From NCBI RefSeq assembly GCF_033406955.1, contig NZ_CP137734.1, forward strand, positions 5,766,001-5,830,000: a stretch of DNA of 64,000 nucleotides, in the 5' to 3' direction. This document shows positions 41,789-49,511 of the stretch, in pieces. A program made the position numbers and the translations under genes. The DNA comes from Streptomyces violaceoruber (GTDB lineage Bacteria; Actinomycetota; Actinomycetes; Streptomycetales; Streptomycetaceae). Under the pieces are notes generated by a model. The model ran no database searches and was not told the origin of the DNA. It saw only the letters and a list, made by a program, of their open reading frames with translations. Position 1 is the stretch's first letter; every line of letters starts with the position of its first letter.

Positions 41789-43063
41789 ATGGAAGGCACC
41801 GCACCCCCCACCCCGTACGACCCCGCGTCCGTGGCCCGCTACGCCCCCGAACCCGACAAACGCCCCGGCCGCACCGCCTTCCAGCGCGACCGCGCCCGCA
41901 TCCTGCACTCCGGCGCCCTGCGCCGCCTGGCCGGGAAGACGCAGGTCGTCGCGCCGGGGGAGGGCAGCCCCGTCTGGGACGCCAGCCCCCGTACCCGCCT
42001 CACGCACTCCCTGGAGTGCGCCCAGGTCGGCCGGGAGCTGGGCGCCGCCCTCGGGTGCGACCCGGACCTCGTCGAGGCGGCCTGCCTCGCGCACGACCTG
42101 GGCCACCCGCCCTTCGGGCACAACGGGGAACAGGCGCTGAACGCCTTCGCCGAGGACTGCGGCGGCTTCGAGGGCAACGCCCAGTCGCTCCGGCTCCTCA
42201 CCCGCATCGAGCCCAAACGGTTCACCGAGGACGGCTCCGTCGGGCTCAACCTCACCCGCGCCACGCTCGACGCCGCCACCAAGTACCCGTGGCCCCGCGG
42301 TGCCCACCCCGCCGTTCCCGCCTCGCCCAAGTTCGGGGTGTACGACGACGACCGGCCCGTCTTCGCGTGGCTCCGCGAGGACGCCCCCGGCGCCCGCACC
42401 TGCTTCGAGGCCCAGGTGATGGACTGGGCCGACGACGTGGCGTACTCCGTGCACGACGTCGAGGACGGCCTGCACGCCGGCCACATCGACCCGAACTGCC
42501 TGCTCGCCGACCCCGAGCGCGAGGCGGTGTTCGACGCCGCCGTCGGACGGTACGTGCTCGCCGGCACCGACCACGCCGAACTCGCCGCCGCCCTCGACCG
42601 CCTCCTCGCCCAGGACTGGTGGCCGCACGGATACGACGGCTCGGCGCCCGCCCAGGCGCGGCTGAAGGATGCCACCAGTCAGCTCATCGGCCGCTTCTGC
42701 CTGGCCGCCGAGGCCGCCACCCGGGCCGCGTACGGCGACGGCCGGCTCACCCGCTACACCGCCGAGCTGGTCGTGCCCCGCGAGACCCGGATGGAGTGCG
42801 CCGTCCTCAAGGCGGTCGCCGTCCGCTACGTCATGCAGCGCACCGAGCAGGAGCGGCTCCGCGCCGACCAGCGCATCGTCGTCGCCGAGCTGGCCGAGGC
42901 GCTCACCGCTCGCGCGCCGGACGGGCTCGACCCCCAGTTCCGCGCCCTGTTCGACGCGGCCGCCGACGACCGCGCCCGCAAACGGGTGGTCGTCGACCAG
43001 ATCGCCTCCCTCACCGACGCCTCGGCCCGCTCGCTTCACGCCCGCCTGACGGGGCATCCATGA
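41789..43063 (+). CDS. dgt: Deoxyguanosinetriphosphate triphosphohydrolase-like protein
   Basis: 424 residues, HD-domain dNTPase. RTRLTHSLECAQVGREL begins the HD fold, ACLAHDLGHPPFGHNGEQAL has the His-Asp metal ligands, and MDWADDVAYSVHDVEDGL has the final Asp. It hydrolyses dGTP or other dNTPs to deoxynucleoside and triphosphate and helps keep nucleotide pools balanced. It lies upstream of dnaG, a common actinobacterial arrangement. A -10-like CATACT (41774-41779) is only 9 bases before the ATG, so the mRNA may be leaderless. Confidence 0.93.
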   Translation: MEGTAPPTPYDPASVARYAPEPDKRPGRTAFQRDRARILHSGALRRLAGKTQVVAPGEGSPVWDASPRTRLTHSLECAQVGRELGAALGCDPDLVEAACLAHDLGHPPFGHNGEQALNAFAEDCGGFEGNAQSLRLLTRIEPKRFTEDGSVGLNLTRATLDAATKYPWPRGAHPAVPASPKFGVYDDDRPVFAWLREDAPGARTCFEAQVMDWADDVAYSVHDVEDGLHAGHIDPNCLLADPEREAVFDAAVGRYVLAGTDHAELAAALDRLLAQDWWPHGYDGSAPAQARLKDATSQLIGRFCLAAEAATRAAYGDGRLTRYTAELVVPRETRMECAVLKAVAVRYVMQRTEQERLRADQRIVVAELAEALTARAPDGLDPQFRALFDAAADDRARKRVVVDQIASLTDASARSLHARLTGHP

Positions 43064-43138
43064 GACTGGCGGCGGGACAGGCATGCCCGGATCGCGGCTC
43101 TCCATGGCCTGATCGGGTCACTGCCCCTTCCCGCACCA

Positions 43139-43167
43139 CGCCACGTGCGGGACGCTCGCACGTGGCG
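43139..43167. terminator. Perfect hairpin between dgt and the ferredoxin reductase
   Basis: An 11-bp perfect stem, CGCCACGTGCG and CGCACGTGGCG, with a 7-base loop lies 76 bases after dgt and 24 bases before the next start. It may terminate dgt transcription, but its closeness to the following ribosome-binding site also allows a role in controlling the reductase. Confidence 0.55.
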
Positions 43168-43191
43168 GCACCCTGACGAGGAGGCAGACAA

Positions 43192-44457
43192 GTGGTCGAC
43201 GCGGATCAGACATTCGTCATCGTCGGAGGCGGCCTGGCGGGCGCGAAAGCGGCCGAGACGCTCCGCACGGAGGGCTTCACCGGCCGGGTGATCCTCGTCT
43301 GCGACGAACGCGACCACCCCTACGAGCGCCCGCCGCTGTCCAAGGGCTACCTCCTGGGCAAGGAGGAGCGCGACAGCGTCTTCGTGCACGAGCCCGCCTG
43401 GTACGCCCGGCACGACATCGAGCTGCACCTCGGCCAGACCGTCGTCGCGATCGACCGCGCCGCCAAGACCGTCCACTACGGCGACGACGGCACCCACGTC
43501 AGCTACGACAAGCTGCTCATCGCGACCGGCGCCGAGCCCCGCCGCCTGGACGTCCCCGGCACCGGCCTCGCGGGCGTCCACCACCTGCGCCGCCTGGCGC
43601 ACGCCGAGCGCCTCAAGGGCGTCCTCGCCACCCTCGGCCGGGACAACGGACACCTGGTGATCGCCGGCGCGGGCTGGATCGGCCTGGAGGTCGCGGCCGC
43701 GGCCCGCGAGTACGGTGCGGAGGTCACCGTCATCGAGCCCGCCCCGACCCCGCTGCACGGCGTCCTCGGTCCCGAGCTGGGCGCCGTCTTCGCCGAGCTG
43801 CACGAGTCGCGCGGCGTCCGCTTCCGCTTCGGCGTGAAGCTGACCGAGATCGTCGGCCAGGACGGTGTGGTGCTGGCCGCCCGCACCGACGACGGCGAGG
43901 AGCACCCCGCGCACGACGTGCTCGCCGCGATCGGCGCCGCCCCGCGCACCGCGCTCGCCCAGGCGGCCGGGTTGGAGATCGCCGACCGCGCGCACGGCGG
44001 CGGCATCGTCGTCGACGACCACCTGCGCACCTCCGACCCCGACATCTTCGCGGCCGGCGACGTGGCCTCCTTCCACCACGCCCTCTTCGACACCAGCCTG
44101 CGCGTGGAGCACTGGGCCAACGCCCTGAACGGCGGTCCGGCCGCCGCCCGCGCGATGCTCGGCAGGGGCCTCGCCCACGACCGCGTGCCCTACTTCTTCA
44201 CCGACCAGTACGACCTGGGCATGGAGTACTCCGGCTGGGCGCCGGCCGGCTCGTACGACCAGGTGGTGATCCGCGGGGACGCGGCGAAGCGCGAGTTCAT
44301 CGCCTTCTGGGTGAAGGAGGGCCGGGTGCTGGCCGGGATGAACGTCAACGTGTGGGACGTCACGGAGCCGATCCAGCAGCTGATCCGCTCGAAGACCCGG
44401 GTGGACACGGAGGACCTGGCGAACCCGCACGTATCCCTCGAAAGCCTCGTCGCATAG
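43192..44457 (+). CDS. Ferredoxin/putidaredoxin-reductase-like FAD protein
   Basis: 421 residues. FAD motif FVIVGGGLAGAKAAETLRTE, HPYERPPLSKGYL (typical of the oxygenase-coupled ferredoxin reductases), NAD(P)H fold LVIAGAGWIGLEVAAAA, and DIFAAGDVASFHH. The C-terminal reductase domain (VRVEHW-like RVEHWANALNGG, YDLGMEYSGWA) is complete. It probably passes electrons from NAD(P)H to a ferredoxin serving a P450 or dioxygenase. The GTG at 43192 follows GAGGAGG. It sits 29 bases before dnaG, but dnaG seems to have its own promoter. Confidence 0.88.
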   Translation: MVDADQTFVIVGGGLAGAKAAETLRTEGFTGRVILVCDERDHPYERPPLSKGYLLGKEERDSVFVHEPAWYARHDIELHLGQTVVAIDRAAKTVHYGDDGTHVSYDKLLIATGAEPRRLDVPGTGLAGVHHLRRLAHAERLKGVLATLGRDNGHLVIAGAGWIGLEVAAAAREYGAEVTVIEPAPTPLHGVLGPELGAVFAELHESRGVRFRFGVKLTEIVGQDGVVLAARTDDGEEHPAHDVLAAIGAAPRTALAQAAGLEIADRAHGGGIVVDDHLRTSDPDIFAAGDVASFHHALFDTSLRVEHWANALNGGPAAARAMLGRGLAHDRVPYFFTDQYDLGMEYSGWAPAGSYDQVVIRGDAAKREFIAFWVKEGRVLAGMNVNVWDVTEPIQQLIRSKTRVDTEDLANPHVSLESLVA

Positions 44458-44474
44458 TTGTCGGTCCGCCCCCG

Positions 44475-44480
44475 TAGACT
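44475..44480 (+). promoter_or_regulatory. -10 element of a probable leaderless dnaG transcript
   Basis: TAGACT ends 6 bases before the dnaG GTG. Transcription from it would begin at or within a base or two of the start codon, and no ribosome-binding site is visible. Leaderless mRNAs are common in Streptomyces. No clear -35 was found. Confidence 0.5.
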
Positions 44481-44486
44481 TCACGC

Positions 44487-46412
44487 GTGGCAGGACGGAT
44501 CAACGACGAGGACGTGAAGGCGGTACGGGACGCGGTCCCGATCGACGCCGTCGTCTCGGAGTACCTCCAGCTGCGCAACGCCGGGGGCGGCAACCTGAAG
44601 GGGCTGTGCCCCTTCCACGACGAGAAGTCGCCGTCCTTCCAGGTCAGTCCGAGCAAGGGGTTCTTCCACTGCTTCGGCTGCCAGGAGGGCGGCGACACCA
44701 TCACGTTCGTGATGAAGATCGACCACCTCACCTTCTCGGAGGCGGTCGAGCGCCTGGCCGGCCAGGCCGGCATCACGCTGCGCTACGAGGAGGGCGGATA
44801 CAACCCCTCCCACCAGCGCGGTGAGCGCATCCGCCTGGTCGAGGCCCACAAGATCGCCGCCCAGTGGTACGCGGAACAGCTCGCGACCGGCCCCGAGGCG
44901 GACACCGGCCGCGCCTTCCTCGCCGACCGCGGCTTCGACCAGGCCGCCGCCGAGCACTTCGGCGTCGGCTACAGCCCCCAGGGCTGGGACCACCTCACCC
45001 GCTTCCTGCGCGGCAAGGGCTTCAGCGACAAGGAGCTGCTGCTCTCCGGCCTGTCCCAGGAGGGCCGCCGCGGCCCCATCGACCGCTTCCGCGGCCGGCT
45101 GATGTGGCCCATCCGCGACATCGGCGGCGACGTCGTCGGCTTCGGCGCCCGCAAGCTCTACGAGGCGGACAACGGCCCGAAGTACCTGAACACCCCCGAC
45201 ACGGCCATCTACAAGAAGTCCCAGGTCCTCTACGGCATCGACCTCGCCAAGAAGGACATCGCGAAGGCGTCCCGCGCCGTCGTCGTCGAGGGCTACACGG
45301 ACGTCATGGCCTGCCACCTCGCCGGTGTCACCACCGCCATCGCCACCTGCGGCACCGCCTTCGGCGGCGACCACATCAAGATCCTGCGCCGACTGCTGAT
45401 GGACAACGGCTCGGCCCGCGTGATCTTCACCTTCGACGGCGACGCGGCCGGACAGAAGGCGGCCCTGCGCGCCTTCGAGGACGACCAGAAGTTCGCCGCC
45501 GAGACCTACATCGCCATCGCCCCCGACGGCATGGACCCCTGCGACCTGCGCCTGGCCAAGGGCGACGACGCCGTCGCCGACCTGGTCGAGCCGCGCACCC
45601 CGCTCTTCGAGTTCGCGCTGCGCCAGATCGTGGCCCGCTACGACCTGGACACCCCCGCCGGTCGCGCCGCCGCCCTGGACGAGGCCGCGCCGGTCGTCGC
45701 CCGGATCAAGAACAGCGGCGCCCAGCACGAGGTCGCCGTGCAGCTCGCCGGCATGCTCGGCATCCTCGACACCCAGTTCGTGGTCAAGCGGATCGCCCAG
45801 CTCGCCCGCTGGGCCCGTGACCGCGGCGGCAAGGGCCCCGCCCCCGACCAGCGGCAGCGCGGCGGCGGCCCGCAGCAGCAGGCCGGACCCATGACGGCCA
45901 CCCCCCGGGGCCCGGCCCTCAACCTCCGCAACCCGGTCTTCGCCACCGAACGCGAGCTGCTCAAGCTCGCCCTCCAGCGCCCCGAGCTGGTCTCCCCGGC
46001 CTTCGACGCGTACGGCGTCGACGAGTTCACCGCCCCGCCCTACGCCGCCGTACGCGAGGCGATCATGGAGGCGGGCGGCGCCGAGTTCGGCGTCCAGGAC
46101 CCGCAGGACTACCTGGTCCGGGTCCGCGAGGCCGCCCCCGACGACACCGTCCGGGCCATGGTCACCGAACTCGCGGTCGAGGCGATCATGCTGCACCGCG
46201 GCGTGAAGGGCGTCGACGAGGTCTACGCGGGCGCCCAGCTGGTCACGGTCCGCCGCCGGGCCGTCGAGCGCCGCATCCGCGACATCACCGGCCGCCTCAC
46301 CCGCCTCTCCGGCCACGGCGACCCCGCCGAACTGGCCGCCGTCCAGAACGAGCTGTGGATCCTCCAGCAGTACGACCAGAACCTGCGCGAACACGGCGCC
46401 GCCGCGCTGTGA
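44487..46412 (+). CDS. dnaG: DNA primase
   Basis: 641 residues. The zinc-ribbon has Cys41, His44, Cys62 and Cys65 (CPFHDEKSPSF, FHCFGCQEGG). The primase core and TOPRIM domain follow, with VVVEGYTDVMACHLAG (catalytic Glu) and FTFDGDAAGQKAALRAF. A Pro/Gln/Gly-rich linker around 455-475 separates the C-terminal DnaB-binding domain (ERELLKLALQRPELVSPAFD). It makes RNA primers at the replication fork. The GTG start is at the normal distance from the zinc motif. Confidence 0.97.
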   Translation: MAGRINDEDVKAVRDAVPIDAVVSEYLQLRNAGGGNLKGLCPFHDEKSPSFQVSPSKGFFHCFGCQEGGDTITFVMKIDHLTFSEAVERLAGQAGITLRYEEGGYNPSHQRGERIRLVEAHKIAAQWYAEQLATGPEADTGRAFLADRGFDQAAAEHFGVGYSPQGWDHLTRFLRGKGFSDKELLLSGLSQEGRRGPIDRFRGRLMWPIRDIGGDVVGFGARKLYEADNGPKYLNTPDTAIYKKSQVLYGIDLAKKDIAKASRAVVVEGYTDVMACHLAGVTTAIATCGTAFGGDHIKILRRLLMDNGSARVIFTFDGDAAGQKAALRAFEDDQKFAAETYIAIAPDGMDPCDLRLAKGDDAVADLVEPRTPLFEFALRQIVARYDLDTPAGRAAALDEAAPVVARIKNSGAQHEVAVQLAGMLGILDTQFVVKRIAQLARWARDRGGKGPAPDQRQRGGGPQQQAGPMTATPRGPALNLRNPVFATERELLKLALQRPELVSPAFDAYGVDEFTAPPYAAVREAIMEAGGAEFGVQDPQDYLVRVREAAPDDTVRAMVTELAVEAIMLHRGVKGVDEVYAGAQLVTVRRRAVERRIRDITGRLTRLSGHGDPAELAAVQNELWILQQYDQNLREHGAAAL

Positions 46413-46427
46413 GACGCGGCGGCGGGA

Positions 46428-47429
46428 TCAGCCGCCGTCCCGTGTGAACGCCGGCGTCACCGCCCGCACCAGCCGCTCGGCGAACTCGTCCCCGCGGTCC
46501 CGGAACCGCGGGTATTCGGTGACGAAGTGGTTCCACTCCACGCACCCGGCCGCCTCCACCACGTCCTCCAAAAGGATGTGCTCGCGGTGGTACGGCCACT
46601 CGCCCGACAGCCGGAACACCGCGTGCAGCAGGTCACGGCTCAGCGGATGCCGCTCGGCCAGCAGCACGGCGTCGTACAGGTCCTTGCCCTGCCCGTACAT
46701 GTCGTTGATCAGCCACATCAACTTCCAGGCGAGAGACAGACCCGGTGTCGCGGCGTACAGGACCGCCCCGCCCGACAGCTCCACCGGCTCGGGCGGCTCC
46801 GGAAGCCGCTCCCCGAACACGAAGTCGAGCTGGACGTGCCCGCCCGGCAGCCCCGGCGATCCCCACGGCACCACCATGCGCAGGCCCGGCACCCGGTCGT
46901 AGGTCCAGATGTCCTCGACCACGGCGCCCCGGGCCGAGATGCCGACGTCCATGCCGCCGGCCCCGGTACCGGCCCGCGCCCCGGCCGCCTCCGCGAGCGT
47001 CGTCAGCATCCGTTCGGTGCGGCCGTCGTCGATCCGCCAGGACCGGGGAACCACCACGAAGTCCAGGTCACCGGGCTCCCGGGCCTGCGCGCCGAACCAC
47101 GTCGACATGAGCATGCTGCCGCGCAGCACCAGCGAGTCCACCCACTCCGAGTCCGCGACGGCGTCCAGCACCTGGTCCAGGGCGCGCCGTCGGGCCGCCC
47201 GCCACGCGGTGCCCCGCTCCGGGTCCGTGAAGCTCGGGTCGGTGGCCCGGTAGGCGTTCTGGTGCTGCTTCAGCGCCGGGTCGAACACCGGCCGCTGCGT
47301 CACGTCGTCCCCCGGCACCGGCCGCAGCGTCCTGGGCAGATGCTCGGCCCGCCGGGTCTCGTCGTCCAGGGGCGCCCGCGGGACCCTGTCGTTCGCCCAG
47401 CCGAACCCCTGCCACCCCTGCCTGCTCAT
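46428..47429 (-). CDS. Nucleotidyltransferase, AbiEii/AbiGii-toxin-like
   Basis: 333 residues. Around 95-125 the sequence LVLRGSMLMSTWFG and EPGDLDFVVVPRSW gives the G-S-x(n)-D-x-D pattern of DNA polymerase beta-like nucleotidyltransferases; HVQLDFVFG holds a possible third acidic residue. The C-terminal helical region (YAATPGLSLAWKLMWLINDM, then GKDLYDAVLLAERHPLSRD) matches the AbiEii/AbiGii family, whose best-known members are NTP-transferring toxins of abortive-infection systems. Its start overlaps the stop of the gene at 47426 by 4 bases (ATGA), so the two are translationally coupled. Whether it is a toxin is not shown. Confidence 0.8.
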   Translation of the reverse strand: MSRQGWQGFGWANDRVPRAPLDDETRRAEHLPRTLRPVPGDDVTQRPVFDPALKQHQNAYRATDPSFTDPERGTAWRAARRRALDQVLDAVADSEWVDSLVLRGSMLMSTWFGAQAREPGDLDFVVVPRSWRIDDGRTERMLTTLAEAAGARAGTGAGGMDVGISARGAVVEDIWTYDRVPGLRMVVPWGSPGLPGGHVQLDFVFGERLPEPPEPVELSGGAVLYAATPGLSLAWKLMWLINDMYGQGKDLYDAVLLAERHPLSRDLLHAVFRLSGEWPYHREHILLEDVVEAAGCVEWNHFVTEYPRFRDRGDEFAERLVRAVTPAFTRDGG

Positions 47430-48064
47430 CGCCGTATCCCTTCCGGCCGCCCCGCCGGACGGCCCTCGTCCAGCCAGCCCTCGTCCACCGACACATCGCT
47501 GTCGTGGAGGACGAACTCCCGCTCCACCTCCAGCACCCGCAGCGGCGCCAGCGCGTCCAGCAGCCCGTCCAGCGCGCGCCCCGCCTCCTCGGCGGCCACC
47601 CCGTGGCAGCGCTGGGTGACGAACCGCTCGTGGGCCGCGTCGTCGCGCACCCGCCGGGCGTTCCACGACAGGTGGGCGCCGTGCGGTACCACGCACTCCG
47701 CCAGCGCCGCCGTGTCCGTGCCGGCCGCCAGCAGCAGCTTGACGTGGTGCTCGAAGTACCGGCCGTCCGAGCACGGCAGGCGCGGCACCTCGGCGGCCCA
47801 CGGCGACGACTCGATCTTGACGCGGACCGGCCGGAAGCCGTCCGCCCGCAGCCGACGCACCGTCCCCTCGGCGCGCGCCGACTCCTGGGCGTACGTCCGC
47901 GAACCCCGCAGCGTCAGCATCGGCTGGTACGGCGTCCGCCCCCGGGCGAGCACGATGTGCGTCAGCTTCAGCCCGGCCGCGGCGGCCCAGCGGCCGAGCC
48001 GCTCGGCCTCGCCGGGCTCCGGGCAGCGCACCGTTATGTGGGTCTCGTACGAGGAGGCGGACAT
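47426..48064 (-). CDS. Unknown protein coupled to the nucleotidyltransferase
   Basis: 212 residues, no signal peptide or membrane helix. Near the N-terminus is SYETHITVRC, and near residue 130 is PHGAHLSWNARR. These two H-x-[ST]-x elements, with surrounding beta-strand-like sequence (LKLTHIVLARG, VRVKIESSP), loosely resemble the two motifs of 2H phosphoesterases, but I am not sure of the family. It is read first, with the nucleotidyltransferase start overlapping its stop. It lies divergent to hrdA across a 244-base spacer. A pair in which one protein adds and the other removes a nucleotide mark is an attractive but untested idea. Confidence 0.7.
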   Translation of the reverse strand: MSASSYETHITVRCPEPGEAERLGRWAAAAGLKLTHIVLARGRTPYQPMLTLRGSRTYAQESARAEGTVRRLRADGFRPVRVKIESSPWAAEVPRLPCSDGRYFEHHVKLLLAAGTDTAALAECVVPHGAHLSWNARRVRDDAAHERFVTQRCHGVAAEEAGRALDGLLDALAPLRVLEVEREFVLHDSDVSVDEGWLDEGRPAGRPEGIRR

Positions 48065-48308
48065 CCCGGGATCGTGTCAGAGCCGGGTGCCGCTCGGCAT
48101 CCCGGTTTTCCGGGGGTAACCCCTCGGTCACGCCCCGGACGCAAAAAGTCACCGCACGCCCCTCGTGGCGGCGATGTGTCGTACCCCACACTGGGGGCGG
48201 TACCTGAGTGCACGCGTGCGAGGCGGACAGCGGCGAGCGAGCCGGCTCCGCCCCCCGACGTACCGCCGCCGGCCCCCGCCGGCCGCGTCCATCCTGGAGG
48301 TCGCCCCC

Positions 48309-49406
48309 GTGCAGACCCAGACGCTCACCCAGACCGACACCGCTGCCGGCGGCGCGGAGCCGGACGCGGAGCGCGGTGTGCTCCTCGCGATGCCCGCGCA
48401 GCCCGGTGCCGGAGCGGCCCTGCCCCACCCCGGCGCCCCCGTGGACGTGCCCGAGCACCCGGAACCGCCGCCGCCCACCCGTACCGAGTCCGGCGGCCCC
48501 TCCTCCGACCTGTTCCGGCAGTACCTGCGCGAGATCGGCCGGATTCCGCTGCTGTCCGCGGCCGAGGAGGTCGACCTCGCCCGGCGGGTGGAGGCCGGGC
48601 TGTTCGCCGAGGAGAAGCTGCGGTGCAGCCCCGGCCTGGACGACCGTCTCGCCCTCGACCTCGACCGGCTCGTCGTCCTGGGCCGCCTCGCCAAGCGCCG
48701 CCTGATCGAGGCCAACCTGCGGCTCGTGGTGTCGGTGGCCAAGCGGTACGTCGGGCGCGGGCTGACCATGCTGGACCTGGTCCAGGAGGGGAACCTGGGC
48801 CTGATCCGGGCCGTCGAGAAGTTCGACTACGCCCGCGGCTACAAGTTCTCCACCTACGCCACCTGGTGGATCCGCCAGGCCATGTCCCGCGCCCTGGCCG
48901 ACCAGGCCCGCACCATCCGCGTCCCCGTCCACGTCGTGGAGCTGATCAACCGGGTCGTCCGCGTCCAGCGCCGGATGCTCCAGGAACGCGGCTGCGAACC
49001 GACCCCGCAGGAGGTCGCCGCCCACCTGGACCTGGCGCCCGAGCGGGTCGGCGAGGTGCTGCGCCTGGCGCAGGAGCCGGTGTCGTTGCACGCCCCGGTC
49101 GGCGAGGAGGACGACGTCGCCCTCGGTGACCTCATCGAGGACGGCGACGCCGCCAGCCCCGTCGAGTCGGCCGCCTTCCTGCTGCTGCGCCAGCACCTGG
49201 AGGCGGTGCTCTCCACTCTCGGCGAACGCGAACGCAAGGTCGTCCAGCTCCGCTACGGCCTGGCCGACGGCCGCCCCCGCACCCTGGAGGAGATAGGCCG
49301 CCTCTTCGGCGTCACCCGCGAACGCATCCGCCAGATCGAGTCCAAGACCCTCAGCAAACTCCGCGACCACGCCTACGCGGACCAGCTGAGGGGCTACCTG
49401 GACTGA
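48309..49406 (+). CDS. hrdA: Principal-type RNA polymerase sigma factor HrdA
   Basis: 365 residues, sigma-70 group 1/2. Region 1.2 is SSDLFRQYLREIGRIPLLSA, region 2 LRLVVSVAKRYVGRGLTMLD and FSTYATWWIRQAMSRAL, and region 4 TLEEIGRLFGVTRERIRQIE. The long acidic region 1.1 of HrdB is missing, as in the non-essential Hrd paralogues. Position next to dnaG matches hrdA as I recall it from S. coelicolor. The GTG at 48309 follows GGAGG at 48296; an in-frame upstream ATG at 48165 would add basic, non-conserved sequence. It would direct a subset of housekeeping-like promoters. Confidence 0.9.
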   Translation: MQTQTLTQTDTAAGGAEPDAERGVLLAMPAQPGAGAALPHPGAPVDVPEHPEPPPPTRTESGGPSSDLFRQYLREIGRIPLLSAAEEVDLARRVEAGLFAEEKLRCSPGLDDRLALDLDRLVVLGRLAKRRLIEANLRLVVSVAKRYVGRGLTMLDLVQEGNLGLIRAVEKFDYARGYKFSTYATWWIRQAMSRALADQARTIRVPVHVVELINRVVRVQRRMLQERGCEPTPQEVAAHLDLAPERVGEVLRLAQEPVSLHAPVGEEDDVALGDLIEDGDAASPVESAAFLLLRQHLEAVLSTLGERERKVVQLRYGLADGRPRTLEEIGRLFGVTRERIRQIESKTLSKLRDHAYADQLRGYLD

Positions 49407-49427
49407 GCCTCGTAGCCGCGGGCAGTC

Positions 49428-49463
49428 GTGCCTCCCCGGGTGCCTGAACGGCCTGGGAGGCAC
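49428..49463. terminator. Terminator between convergent hrdA and ABC genes
   Basis: A perfect 9-bp stem, GTGCCTCCC and GGGAGGCAC, with an 18-base loop that can pair further internally, begins 22 bases after the hrdA stop. Its position between convergent genes suggests bidirectional termination. Confidence 0.7.
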
Positions 49464-49511
49464 CCCCGGGGCGGCACGGGCGGGCGCGGCACCCCGACGC
49501 CGGGCAACCCC

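Noticed and set aside
48165..48308. N-terminal extension of hrdA from an upstream ATG
   Set aside because: The added residues are basic and non-conserved, and GGAGG is placed before the GTG at 48309.
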